Shown one piece after another: positions 1 to 12,500 of a stretch of 64,000 nucleotides of DNA. The notes under the pieces were generated by a model. It had not been told where the DNA came from, did not search any database, and saw only the letters and a list, made by a program, of their open reading frames with translations. Position numbers and translations under genes: made by a program. Within the stretch, counting starts at the first letter, position 1. Every line of letters begins with the position of its first letter. The DNA comes from Trissonchulus latispiculum (taxonomy: Eukaryota > Nematoda > Enoplea > Enoplida > Ironidae). The DNA lies in assembly GCA_030248195.1 (NCBI GenBank), contig JASAND010010731.1:23914-87913 (forward strand), written 5' to 3'.

Positions 1-249
1 GAATCGATAGGAGGTTCGTGTTAACCTGGACCGGTTCTATCTAATTTTGTCGTCCAAGATGTATTATAATTACTTTTCTTTCTGTAATAGTGAAAATTTC
101 TGGAGCTAAAATTTTTTGAACAAAATATGTTTCTGCTATGCTATTTCAGTTTTAGTTCTCTTTTTATTTTCTCACTTTTCTCAATTTTATCAGTTTTCTC
201 AATTTTGCGGATTTGTTGGATTTTGCGGAAAAACCATTGCGGTAGAAAC

Positions 250-554
250 TAGGGATGCACTGGGCCTGGCCCCGGCCTCGGTGGTCAGGCCCCAGTCCTG
301 ACGGGCCAGAAGAATTTGGGAAATTTTGGCTATTTTTGCCAAAAATTTCGAAATTTCGAAAGTCAGAAAGAGGTCAAAGTGATTAAAAATCGTTTGTTTT
401 CTCACCGGTTTGAATGAAAATAACAATAGTAACGTCTGTAACTAGGAATTATTGCAAAATTTGAATTTTTCTGGAAATTTTTTAAAAATTTTAAACTTAG
501 ACCCCCGCAGTTTTCAGGTCCCGGCCCAGGTAGCGGCGGCCCGGTGCACATCTA
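250..554. mobile_element. hAT-like non-autonomous TIR element
   Basis: The ends are inverted: TAGGGATGCACTGGGCC on the left and, read in reverse, TAGATGTGCACCGGGCC on the right. GC-rich subterminal runs of CCCCGG enclose an A/T-rich core. The same family occurs in the opposite orientation at 11884-12213, where the 8 bp duplication is perfect. Here the flanks do not give a clear duplication, so these ends are less certain. Confidence 0.6.
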
Positions 555-1530
555 GAAATTACTTACGCATAGTAGAAGAACACAGCTTCAATGTTGCTCT
601 TGAACCGCCAGGCATTCCGTTACTTAAATCTGGACCATTTTATTTCTCAAAAAATTTTGGGGTTTTCGAACATTTTTCAGCACTTAATTTTTGCAAATTC
701 CAACATATCATAAAAATCAGAAAATTTTCTAACTTATCATAAAAGTCTGAAAATTTTCCAACATCATAAAAATCTAAAAAGTCCACCACTGTCTAGTCCC
801 ATCTCCACTATATATATGCATGAAAGTTTACAGGCGGCAGTACAGATTTCAGCAGCCATTTTCAGATGTCAATGTAAAATGAAAAATCACTCGGCTTCGT
901 CCAGTCTATCCGATCAGATTAAATTTTTAAAGCAAAAAATATGAAATGCGATAGCGTAGTAGCAAGAAATAGCCTATAAAGTTTGTTATTTTTGCCAGTT
1001 TTCATCGGGCAAATTCCTTTTTTTTCCTTTTTTTCTGTTTCAAAATTCCTTTTTTCTGAGGAAAGCCGCGCAACAGCCCTGCCCCCCCGGAAAAAACTTA
1101 AGTCCGAAATTTATTAATTAGTCTACGGAGAGGTGCGCTCCAAGCCTGGTGTTCATATTGGATTTATAGCATCACCCTAACGTGAACATATGACCGAAGC
1201 GAGGTTTTGCTGGTAGACCTCCTGTGGCGCCCTGGCCAGGGGTCACTAGTTAACGTGTAAAAGGGGGGTCTGGGCCTACGGAGTAGGCAGCCCTATACAT
1301 AAGAGCTGCTGGGCTGAGGTTTCGTATTCGAATAGGAACCCTATATGGTGAATCTAAATGGCCCATTAGTTTTGCTCTAGCACCTATCCGTTAGGCTGGG
1401 GGGCACCCTGATGGAGGTGGGCCCCTACCGTGTCGCAGGTCCAACTTTAACCTCTTCCATAGAAAGATCCGCTGCAGGTAGAGCTTTCATATGGGGAGTG
1501 TGGGGTGGGCTGCGGGAGCACTACCACCTG
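555..1530. other. Intergenic, no gene seen
   Basis: No exon of either host gene and no recognisable domain was found here. The stretch is A/T-rich with short poly-T runs. From about 1130 it contains fragments (CCTGTGGCGCCCTGGCCAGG near 1220) resembling the tandem units that follow, so this part is probably degraded repeat. Confidence 0.4.
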
Positions 1531-1539
1531 GGCTATAGT

Positions 1540-1975
1540 AGGTACCGGCCGGACCGATGTTGCGCCCTAGCCAGGGGTCCGGACCATGGACCATGCCCAA
1601 AATGGTCAAAAATCGATTTTTCTATAAGTGGCCAAGTTTGGTATAAAATGAAAGCCCTTGGTGAGGCGAACATTTTTTGTCATTGGAGGACCCCTCCAAA
1701 GCTTCCCCAGCGGCCTGTGGAGCCCTGACCAGGGTCCGGACTGGTCAAAAATTGATTTTTTAAAAAATTTCCAACTTTGGTATCAAATGAAAGCCCTTGG
1801 CGAGGCGAACATTTTTTCTCATTGGAGGACCCCTCCAAAGTGGTCCCAGCGGCCTGTGGCGTCCTGACTAGGGTCCGGACCGGTCCAAAATCGATTTTTT
1901 AAAAATTTCCAACTTTGGTATCAAATGAAAGCCCTTGGAGAGAAAGCCCTTGGAGGGAACATTTTTCTCATTTCT
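1540..1975 (+). repeat. Tandem repeat, ~138 bp unit, about 3 copies
   Basis: A unit beginning GGTCAAAAATCGATTTTT and containing AAATGAAAGCCCTTGG and GGAGGACCCCTCCAAAG recurs near 1605, 1743 and 1882, so the period is about 138 bp. The last copy breaks off into the poly-C satellite. Open frames across it only follow the repeat period and are not considered genes. Confidence 0.75.
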
Positions 1976-2965
1976 CATTCTATCGTTCTCCACGCGGCGC
2001 CGCTACCCCCCCCCCTTCCGCACATCATCAGCCATTCAGAAAATTGCGTTAAACACTCATTTGCGTTCTCAAATTCGCATATAAGAGCCTGCTATTTAAA
2101 TCGATGTGTCCCCACGCGCGCCGCTGACCCCCCCCCCCCCAAATATCGGCAACCGATCAGAGAACTGCATTAAACACTCATTTGCGTTCACAAATTCGCA
2201 TATAGGAGCCTGCTATTTAAATCTCTGTGTCCCCCGCTACCCCCCCCCCCCCTTCCGCACATCATCAGCCATTCAGAAAATTGCGTTAAACACTCATTTG
2301 CGTTCTCAAATTCGCATAATAAAGAGCCTGCTATTTAAATCTCTGTGTCCCCTTGCGGCGCCGCTACCCCCCCCCCTTCCACACAGCATCAGCCATTCAG
2401 AAAATTGCGTTAAACACTCATTTGCGTTCTCAAATTCGCATATAAGAGCCTGCTATTTAAATCTCTGTGTCCCCACGCGCGCCGCTGCCCCCCCCCCCCA
2501 AATATCGGCAACCGATCGGAGAACTGCATTAAATACTCATTTGCGTTCACAAATTCGCATATAGGGTCCTGCTATTTAAATCTCTGTGTCCCCACGCGGC
2601 GCTGCTACCCCCCCCCCTTCCGCACATCATCAGCCATTCAGAAAATTGCGTTAAACACTCATTTGCGTTTTCAAATTAGCATATAAAAGAGCCTGCTATT
2701 TAAATCTCTGTGTCCCCACGCGCGCCGCTGCTCCCACCCCCCCCCCCCCAAGTATCGGCAACCGATCGGATAACTGCATTAAACACTCATTTGCGTTCAC
2801 AAATTCGCATATAGAAGCCTGCTATTTAAATCTCTGTGTCCCCCGCTACCCCCCCCCCTTCCGCACATCATCAGCCATTCAGAAAATTGCGTTAAACACT
2901 CATTTGCGTTCACAAATTCGCATATAGGGTCCTGCTATTTAAATCTCTGTGTCCCCACGCGGCGC
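1976..2965 (+). repeat. Poly-C satellite, ~120 bp units of types A and B
   Basis: About eight units of roughly 120 bp each end in TTTAAATCTCTGTGTCCCC followed by a run of 7-14 C. Type A continues CTTCCGCACATCATCAGCC; type B continues AAATATCGGCAACCGATC. Both then share a segment around CACTCATTTGCGTT. The order read is A B A A B A B A, so it is partly a dimeric higher-order repeat. The array resumes at 3717 after an insertion. Confidence 0.85.
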
Positions 2966-2971
2966 TGCTAC

Positions 2972-3710
2972 TGGCTTTCGAGACCGAGATTTTACCGAGA
3001 CCGAGACCGAGAACGAGACCGAGACCAAGGTACCGAGACCGAGACCGAGACTGGCAATTCTTAGCTTAAAATTAGTTTCAACCATTTTTTGAGGCTTAGA
3101 TCTAGTATTGGGGGCTTTAACAGATAAACATATGATTTCCGCACCTCGTTAGTTAATTTTCATTACATTGATTTAAAATCTTCGCCAAAATTAGATATTT
3201 TCAAAAAATTTCCGGTCTCGGTCCGATACCGAGACTTTTGGGTGAGCGAGACCGAGACCGAGACCGAGACTGGCTAAGTCTCGGCTTTTGGGCGAGACCG
3301 AGACCGGGACCTAGACCGAGACTCCCAACCCTGACAGGGGGGGGTTGGGGGCCCCCCCAGAAATCCGTTCCCCCCAGACTTGGGTCGCCCCCCCAGAATC
3401 GCCCCCCCCCAGGATTCGGGCCTTCCCTCCCCCCCAGACCCCCCTACCCTAAAGTGCCCGGAAAAATAGGGTTTTGAGGGCAAATTTTGAAAATTTTTTC
3501 CGGCTTCGCCGGATTTTTACCTATTTTTAAGCATTTTTTAGCTATTTTAAGCTTAAATTTAAGTTAAAAATAGTGAATATTTTAGCTCAGCAGCAAAAAA
3601 TAGCTATTTTTAGACATTTTTCTAAAAATTTTTCTTCCCCCCCCAGAAATCCGAGCCCCCCCCCAGACTTCCACCCCCCCCCCAGAAATTTTTGCCTAGG
3701 AAAAAGCCAG
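2972..3710. mobile_element. Element inserted in the poly-C satellite
   Basis: The satellite is split by 739 bp flanked by the direct repeat TGCTAC (2966-2971 and 3711-3716). The ends are short inverted repeats: TGGCTTT on the left, AAAGCCA on the right. Inside are (CCGAGA)n microsatellite tracts at about 2980-3055 and 3235-3330, spaced poly-C runs, and a perfect hairpin CCGGCTTCGCCGG at 3500-3512. A 6 bp duplication does not by itself assign a superfamily. Confidence 0.6.
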
Positions 3711-3716
3711 TGCTAC

Positions 3717-4400
3717 CCCCCCTTCCGCACATCATCAGCCATTCAGAAAATTGCGTTAAACACTCATTTGCGTTTTCAAATTCGCATTTAAAAGAGCCTA
3801 ATATTTAAATCTCTGTGTCTCCACGCGCGCGCTGCCCCCCCAAATATCGGCAACCGATCAGAGAACTGCATCAAACACTCATTTGCGTTCATAAATTCGC
3901 ATATAGGATCCTGCTATTTAAATCTCGGTGTCCCCACGTGGCGCCGCTACCCCCCCCCCCCTTCCGCACATCATCAGCCATTCAGAAAATTGCGTTAAAC
4001 ACTCATTTGCGTTTTCAAATTCGCATATAAAAGAGCCTAATATTTAAATCTATGTGTCTCCACGCGCGCCGCTGCCCCCCCCCCTGCCCCCTGAGAACTG
4101 AATTAAACACTTATTTGCGTTCACAAGTTCGCATATAATAGCCTGCTATTTAGGTTTCTTTGTCCCTACGCGGCGCCGCACCCCCCCCCCTCGGCACATC
4201 ATCAGCCAGCCATTCAGGAAACTGCGCTAAACCCACGATTTTGCGGTCTCAAATTTGCATAAAAAGTGTTATTAAAACAGTCTGCTATTTTGATTTCTAT
4301 CCTTCCCCGCGCGGTGCCGCTACTCCCCCCGCACATCGTCAGCCATTCAGAAAATTGCGTTAAACACTCCCTTTTGTGGGCACAACTTTGCATAAAAGGT
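3717..4400 (+). repeat. Poly-C satellite, second block
   Basis: This continues the A/B array after the insertion: A near 3717, B near 3835, A near 3950, B-like near 4075, then progressively diverged units to about 4400, with longer spacing and altered poly-C tracts. Decay toward the array edge is common for tandem satellites. Confidence 0.8.
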
Positions 4401-4529
4401 CCTAATAAAAGATTTTGGTTTTTATCCTAACCCCGACATTGCTACACACATCTTAACCGTGAAAATGCCGGTTGCTTATTAAAGTCGAAAAGTAATACGT
4501 ATGTGATCTACAGCGGAAAAATACAAGAA

Positions 4530-5949
4530 ACTAGTAACAAAAATGCGCTAACGGTCATTGCTAAAGGGCGGAATAGGGAAATGCTGCTAAAGCGGAAAAA
4601 TGCCAATAGTTTCGTGCAGATTAATGTCTACTCAGCGCCTAAAATGATTGAAACCAGCTTTTTGGCGCGGAATAGGGAATCTAGCCAGCGCCTATAATGA
4701 TTGAAACCAGCTTTTTGGTGCAGAATAGGGAATCTAGTCAGCGCCTAAAATGATTGAAACCAGCTCTTTGCTGCGGAATAGGAAATCTAGTCAGCGCCTA
4801 AAATGATTGAAACCAGCTCTTTGGTGCAGAATAGGGAATCTAGTCAGCGCCTAAAATGATTGAAACCAGCGTCTGGGGTAGAATAGGCGCCTCTCGCCAT
4901 CCACCCTATTCGCGTGAACTCGAAGAATTATCGTAGAATGAACTTAGCAAGTAAGCACTTGACATTTGCGTGGATACCTGTGTCACATAGGCTGTGTGTA
5001 AGTGTGCGTGTAAGTGCATCAGCAGTTCCTCGTGAAGTACGAAAAAACCAGTTTACTTTAGGTAGAGGGATGATGCGTACTCACAAACAATGCCAGGTGT
5101 CGTACAATTATTTGCGTACAGCTGAATGTATGAACTCACGCATTATGCTAACCTTGGTTTGCACATGTTGCTCAGGAGGTAGAACAAAATTTATCATGGA
5201 ACAATATTTATCGTGTTAAATATACTTACACGTTTATGTTTTGTATGTGCTATATACGCTATGGTGGTGGAGAATTTGAGTGGACTTGACGAAGCCAAAT
5301 GCGTTTATGTACATGCAGTACGTAGACGTATTTTACTATAGGGGCGCGGTAACTAATTTTTTTTGATAGCGACGGTTTCATATTCATTTCATTCAGTCAC
5401 AGCGGAGGCCACGTTACATGACACCATCACAGTGTTCAGTCCAGCAGACAGCTCTTTGTGCGGAATTACTTTATCATTTCGACTCACAAGTTATCTCATA
5501 AGCCTTCTCAAACCAATGTATTATACTTACGCCATTGCAATTGAGTACGTATCTGAGCACTTCACGCGAATAGGGTGGATGGCGAGAGGCGCCTATTCTA
5601 CCCCAGACGCTGGTTTCAATCATTTTAGGCGCTGACTAGATTCCCTATTCTGCACCAAAGAGCTGGTTTCAATCATTTTAGGCGCTGACTAGATTCCCTA
5701 TTCCGCAGCAAAGAGCTGGTTTCAATCATTTTAGGCGCTGACTAGATTCCCTATTCTGCACCAAAAAGCTGGTTTCAATCATTTTAGGCGCTGGCTAGAT
5801 TCCCTATTCCGCGCCAAAAAGTTGGTTTCAATCATTTTAGGCGCTGAGTAGACATTAATCTCAACGAAACTATTGGCATTTTTCCGCTTTAGCAGCATTT
5901 CCCTATTCTCCCCTTTAGCAATGACCGTTAGGGCATTTTTGTTACTAGT
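4530..5949. mobile_element. Foldback element with 387 bp inverted arms
   Basis: Arms 4530-4916 and 5563-5949 are near-perfect reverse complements of equal length; both end in ACTAGT followed inward by AACAAAAATG. Each arm carries about five tandem units of ~52 bp containing GCGCCTAAAATGATTGAAAC. The 646 bp centre is unrelated and shows no transposase motif. This is foldback architecture (long arms with internal direct repeats), so it is probably non-autonomous. ACTAGT is palindromic, so the exact target duplication cannot be decided. Confidence 0.85.
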
Positions 5950-6501
5950 TGACACAGACGATTGAACGTGCTCCGAGGATGTGAGGGACATTCAACCAGC
6001 TTCTTGTCACCTCCCGGGCACCCTCGAGCCACAATTATTGAAGATGATGTGTTCACCTCGTCAGACATCAGGCATAATTGCATCTACCTTAGCAATTATA
6101 AATAAAGAAATCTGAGGCAAGCATAGCTTGAGGGCACTGACATTATAATATAGCCTAACCAGGCGATGCGAAAATCATGTAGCATCAGTGCCGCCTCGAT
6201 CCGTCATTGAATGCGATCCTTCATGGATTGCAAACTGGGGAGCATGGGAAAAGGCACGGTTGCTGATGTCAGAGGTTTCACTTCTTACCCAATTGGCCTG
6301 GCCTGTTTGAGGGAATCGGAAGATAATTAATCCTGATGGCAATAGGAAATTTCTGGGGAGGGGTGGTTTTAACTATGTGCCTTAAGCTTAGATTCTGAAA
6401 GTTGACGTTGCTTTTTGTGAAAACAATCGATAGTTTTTTGCATTTATTCAGTAGGATTTTTCTAACCAGTTATTCATTGGATATTGTAGATAATAATTCA
6501 G
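5950..6501. other. Sequence upstream of the first visible RIC1 exon
   Basis: No RIC1 exon could be recognised here. It ends with a pyrimidine-poor acceptor region. Two acceptors are possible for the first visible exon: AG at 6488-6489 or AG at 6500-6501. If the gene is intact, this is intron. Confidence 0.4.
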
Positions 6502-9500
6502 TGCTGGGTCCTGTAAACTGTTTGCGATGGTCTCCTTGTGGTACTGTGGTTGCAGTTTCCTGCTCTAATCGTGGTCTCTTTGTGTACAGTGCTTTTGGAT
6601 CTCTAATTTGGAATAACATGAGTGAACTCACAAGGTAAACTACCTTTTGCATGCGCCTGTTGTATCTAAATATTTTTATTTGAATCCTGTTATTGTTTTT
6701 TGAAAGCTTTGTTTGAAGCACAGTAACCAGTTCGCAATAGAAAAATACAATCTCCGATACGTTTTAGAGTAGCTGATTTTTACTCTATCCATTGCAAAAT
6801 GATTGAGAAAATTGAAATATAGAATAAGTTAAACTTAAACTAGAAATTTTGTCTAGTATTCAAAAATAAGCTTTCTATGTAAATACTTCATTACGCTTGC
6901 TTTTGGAAATTTCACTTTCAAGGCCTAGGCAACGATTTGTCTATTACATTGTTTCTTAGATTGGAACCAGATCTGAGACAGTTTTCCAATCTTGATTGGG
7001 GAATTGAGGGCTGTGATCTTTGGTTCAGTTGTAAATCCGGACTGCAATCTGTGATAGCATATCTTTCGTTTTACCGCTCAGCCTCCACTGGAAATCCGTT
7101 CATGGTCAGTTCTGTTAGTTTTGCATTTCCTAGAAACTATTTCTAAAAAGATTAAAATAGTCGAATTAGGCGGATTAAAAATCGGCCGGATTAAAATGTT
7201 AACTCTCTTTAATGCAGCATTAAATGGGCTACAATGAACTCGCTAAATCCAACCATTTTTAATCCTCGGATTGTACTAGTTAATTTTAATCCGTTTAACC
7301 CGCCATTAAAGAAACAGCTATTAAGAAGTTTAATCCGCGTAGCTGCACGAGGTTTAAAAACTAGTTGAAAATGTAGAAGACGGATTAAACGGTTTAATCT
7401 TAATCTTTAAAGGAACAGCGATTAAGCAGGTCGGATTAAAATATAACTCGTTCAGTCTTTAATCCAAAGTGTGAATAAAGAGACAGGATTAGATTAAAAT
7501 TTTAATCCTAGGTGCCTTAAAGAAACAGGATTTAATTTAATCCGTTTAATTAGAGGTGCTGTTTCTTTAATAATGCATATTAATTTTAATCTAATCTAAT
7601 CTAATCCGTTTAATCTTAAAAGAAATAGGGTCCTAGTATTCAAAAAATTGTGACCGTTTTTAATTGATTAATACTTTTCGTATTTTTGCATTTTTGTCTT
7701 GGATCGCCATTCTGTTTTCTAATTATATAGTTTTGATTGTCTTGCTCTCTTTCCAGACATCATGTAAGAGTGTAGTTCTGCTTGGTGATGACAGAATTCT
7801 AGTCAGTCCTCCTACAGCTGAACATTCCCTTTCCGTTATTTCCAGTCACGCTCATTGGACTATTCTTCAGGTCAGATTTTGAACCTTTTCCTGAATCCTC
7901 TTACATTTGCAGAGCCTGTCTTTAAATTTTGCTCTCGTGTCATGATCGTTACAAACGAAGTGTATATAATTAACTTTGAAAACTGCTCTTTTCTAGGCAT
8001 CTTACAAATCTAGCTAAACTTTCTAGCACTGTAGTACGACCTAAAAATGTGTGTACAAACTTTGATCGTTTATCGCAGATTTGCCATTACCCAGCAAACA
8101 TGGGCGCACCCAGGGGGGGGGTTTTGGGGGGTTCCGACCCCCCCTTTTTTGTCCGACCCCCCCGGAAATTTTTGGGGAGGAAGCAAAAATTGAGCTATTT
8201 TTAGTGCATAAAATTAAAAACTATGAAAATTTTTCGCGCCTGCGGCGCTTTTCTATCTCGATTTTTATTTATTTATATCGCGTGCGGCGCTTTTCTATCT
8301 CAGTTTTTAAAGTTTTTCACCCCTGCGGCGCTTTTCTATCTCGGTTTTTAGAATTTTTCTCGCCTGCGGCGCTTTTCTATCTCGATTTTTATTTATTTTT
8401 ATCGCGTGCGGCGCTTTTCTATCTCGGTTTTTAAAGTTTTTCGCGCCTGCGGCGCTTTTCTATCTCGATTTTTATATTTTTTCGCGCCTGCGTCGCTTTT
8501 CTATCTCGATTTTTATATTTTTCTCGCCTGCGGCGCTTTTCTATCTCGATTTTTAAAATTTTTCTCCCCTGTGGCGCTTTTCTAACTGAATTTTCAAAAA
8601 TTTTCGGGCCTGCGGCGCCTTTCTAACAGAATTTAAAAATTTTTCTCGCCTGCGGCGCTAATGTTTCATAACTTTTACAGCGTTTTGGCGCCTCCGGCGC
8701 TTTTTTACCTCTATTTTTCGCGCCTGCTTCGCTTTTCTATTTTTCTATTTCCATTTTACTGAACTTCCGCGCATACGGGACTATTCTATCTCGATTTTAA
8801 ATTAAAATTTTAACAATGCGCCTGGCACAGCTTTTTTTCAAATCTTCAAGCTTTCCAATACAAATTTTGCCATTATATATGTCACAGAATATCTCAACTT
8901 TTATTGAAATCTTATTAAAGATTTTCAGTACGGCTTTTTTCAAAATTTCAAAAATTTTCTCAACTTCTGGGGGGCGCAGACCCCCCGCGTCGACTGGCAA
9001 CTAGTCCTAAATCTCGCCATTTGTGCTGCTCCCAAAATGAACTCTTTGTAGAAAACTTTGCCGCCGCCACCCCCCCCCTCCCACGCGTAAACGTGTCAGG
9101 CGGAAGCAAAAAAATTTTTCGGCTCGACCCCCCCCCCTTTTCAAAATCCTGGGTGCGCCCCTGCCAGCAAACCCCAACAGTGTATATGTTTTTGGAATCG
9201 GCAAGAATTCGAGGTTCGAAAATCCGGAAAAATTCGGAATCCGGTTTTCATTTACGGAAAATCTAAAATTTTTAGTTTTTCGCCGAATTTCTATCACTAT
9301 CAAAATTTTGTTTCCACGATCGAATAGAGCTAGTCCAACTGCATAGTTTTGCTCTTACAAGCTTTTCACAAAACTACTCCCAATTTCCGGAATTCCGCAG
9401 TTTCAAAATTCTCGAATTTTAATTTTTTTTTCAATAACGACAAGATGATTATCATTCGGAAGGAGCTAGAACAACTTTTATAGTACGAACTCATTAAAAA

Positions 9501-12500
9501 TGCACTCAAATTCCCGAAATTAAAAACAGGAATTTCCGAGGGGTTTTAAAAAATTTTCCCAAAAAGCCAAGAGGAGGGTAAAGAAGGGGGACGGGGAGAC
9601 AGGGCAAATTCACCGAATTCACGAAAACCGGATTTAACACTAGCTAGCACGTTTTTCCTGACTTGAATTCCGGGAATGAGTATGGTGCATTTTCAGATGT
9701 GTTCTGTTATAAAAGTTATTCAGCTCATCAAGAGCTTTCAAAATGTTATTGTTGGGTTTTGGACAATATTTTAAAATACAAAAATACCGGGAATTGTACA
9801 TTTTTATGAGTTCGTTCTTTTGCAAAAGTTGTTCAGCTCGTTAAGAGCTTTGGAACGATACCCATCTTGTCGGTATTGGATTATTTTTTAAAATCCAGGA
9901 ATTTCGAAAACACGGAATTCCGGAATTTGATTGGGTGGTGAGAATGTAGGAGAAAAAATACGCAGGGAGGTTGACTGTACCATTCTATCATGCAAACAAA
10001 ATATTGATAGCGATAGGAATTCGGCGAAAAACTAAAAATTTTGGATTTTCCGTAAATGAATCCCGGAATTCCGGATTTTCGAAATCTCGAGATCCTGATG
10101 ATTCTAAAAATACTTGGGGGCATTGTTGGGGTTTACTCCATAGGCTTTATCTGCTGTAAACGGTAATGTTGTACACACATTTTTCTGTCGGACTATAGTT
10201 TATCATTTTATTTACTTTCCATTCCATTCATGCTGGATTTTGTTGAATATTTTTGGTACTAGGAATCGCATTCCGTTTTCTCGACAGCAAATATTGTAAT
10301 AGTTGAGTGGAAGTTGCTTCTTTTCACTGAAATGATTGTGGTCTAGATTTATGTAAGAAAGATTTTTTGATAACTTTTTAGGTTCCTTCTCACTACATTG
10401 GTAATGGCTGGCCAATCAGGGTATTTAACTTATGTCATACATTTTGGTGTAATTTTATTTGGTTTAACTTCTAGATTTCATTACGATGATAAAGGTATTT
10501 TTTCTTATATATAATATAAATAAGGTTTTAAAGGAATAATTTCATGTTTCTGCTTTTACTTTAGTATTGTGCTTTGGACGAGGCGAGAGGTTATCTGTGC
10601 GTGGCAGGCGGTCGTGGCGTCGCCTGGTGCAGTCTGCGAAACAAAACGTGGCACCTGTTCAGAAATGAAACACAGGTTGAACGACTATTCTTTAATTCAT
10701 ATTTTGGCAAAAATTATAATTCGAGTTTTGAATTAAGATCAGTAATAATGTATGCATCTGTTTTCGTTAACGTTCAGGCATCCAGTTTTGCATTAAAGCT
10801 GTATTTAAGCGTTCCACGAATTGATGTGATTGACAACGACGAATCCAGCTTGATTGACAGGAGTCCTTCTTCTTTAGCGGTCGGAGGCGTGTATTCATAC
10901 GAGGAGCCTCCACCTCTACGTCGAGCACGTCTAAGCAGGACGGACCACAAAGGGAAGCCCAGAATAGGGCAGTAGAAGAGGTTCACCCTCTCGGCAGCAC
11001 AATTCAAGGACTGGATATATCCGACATATACGTATATGTTCCGACATGACTGGAAGATTAAAACAGAAAGGGAAAGGATCAGCCATACCCCGAAAATTTG
11101 GAAACCATTTAATGCGTTGACCAGAAGGATGCCAGGGAACACGTGTTGGAGGATCTTTGCCTAATGGAGTCCATGTCCATCGGATTCCCCAAAGGAGGTG
11201 GTTCTATTGGCGCATTGATAGCAGTTCTTGTTTTGTGCCTACTTCCCCAAAGCTGGTAATTACGACGACTTTATTATTGAAAATAAAATACTATGCATGC
11301 TAACGTCGTAAAATTATTTTACTGTTTAGGAAAAGGACATGATTGTTTGCGGCGGTTTAGCTTGGTGGTCAGACTATCTGGTTGTTCCTTGCTTCAATTT
11401 CGTGAAGAAAACTGATGAGGTAAGTTGTGCGTTAGTTGACTATTTCAGAAAGTGTTCGGTTATACAGTGCATTCGAAGTGCCTTCTGTCTAGTGGCTTCA
11501 CTGAAGCTTTCTGGTGTTAATTTTACTGGGGTCTCAATCGGCGGTCCCCCGTTACTCAAGAATTTGTCCGAATATATAACTTTTATCCTGAATTTTCGGA
11601 CATTTATCTGACTTCTCTAAACTGTTTCGAGAAAATTTTGTTATTTTATATACTTTTAGACCTAAAATTTGTCATTTCTGATGATTTTTGAGAGTTTTGA
11701 AGTCATAATTAAACGTTTGAAATTCGCAAACGTTTTGGGTGATCTCCCTCCCCAACGGATGAGGATATCTCTCATCGAGGGGTCCTCCACGAAGGTCCCT
11801 ACCATTTAAATTGCCTAAAAACAAACCAAGCGTTTGTAAACTAGTAAGTGCTTGTGTGGCTGAATCATTTGGTTGGTTTCAACTAGAGATGCACCGGGGC
11901 CGCCACTACCGGGGCCGGGGCCGGGAGCTCATCGTGGCCGGGGCCGGGGCCTAGAAATTGGGGGTCCAAATCGAAAATTTTCACAAATTTTCTTGAAAAT
12001 TTAAATTTCGCAATAATTTTTGATATACAAACGTTACTATCGTTGTTTTCATTCATATCAGCGGGAAAACAAACGATTTGTAACACTTTTTGACTTTCGA
12101 AAATTCAAAATTTTGCTCAAAAATTTACAAAATTCTGCTATTTTTTGGTTCCGGTCGGTACCGGGGCCTGACCACCGAGGCCGGGGCCGGGGCCATTCCC
12201 CGGTGCATCCCTAGTTTCAACTATTCGGATTGTTTTAGCATCCAGTGATATTTTGCTAATTTATTATTATGTGCTATTAGAATTTGATTCTTATCATAAG
12301 GGTTATGCGAATTCGTTGTCAGCTATTTGCTTTATTCCTTTTTAGATTCGGTGGTATCCCCGTGACAGTGGTTTAGACAACGCCTTTGCTACCATATTGT
12401 GCATTGAGACACAGATTGTTATGATGAACTTGTTTGGTGATGTTCTTATTACTTTGGACATCAGTGGCAAAGTTATTCTATATCGTCAGTGCTTGGAAAC

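Noticed and set aside
1411..2564. Open frames through 1.4-2.6 kb
   Set aside because: They follow the 120-140 bp tandem units and shift frame with poly-C length; repeat by-products.
3238..3483. Arg/Asp- and Pro-rich frames on both strands
   Set aside because: These are (CCGAGA)n and poly-C tracts read in different frames.
4914..5635. Two ~95-codon frames in the foldback element centre
   Set aside because: No domain or codon pattern was recognised and they extend into the repeat arms; a short transposase fragment cannot be argued.
10774..11142. 122-codon minus-strand frame in RIC1 intron 5
   Set aside because: Lies antisense within a well-supported intron, has no recognisable domain and partly mirrors the other strand's frame.
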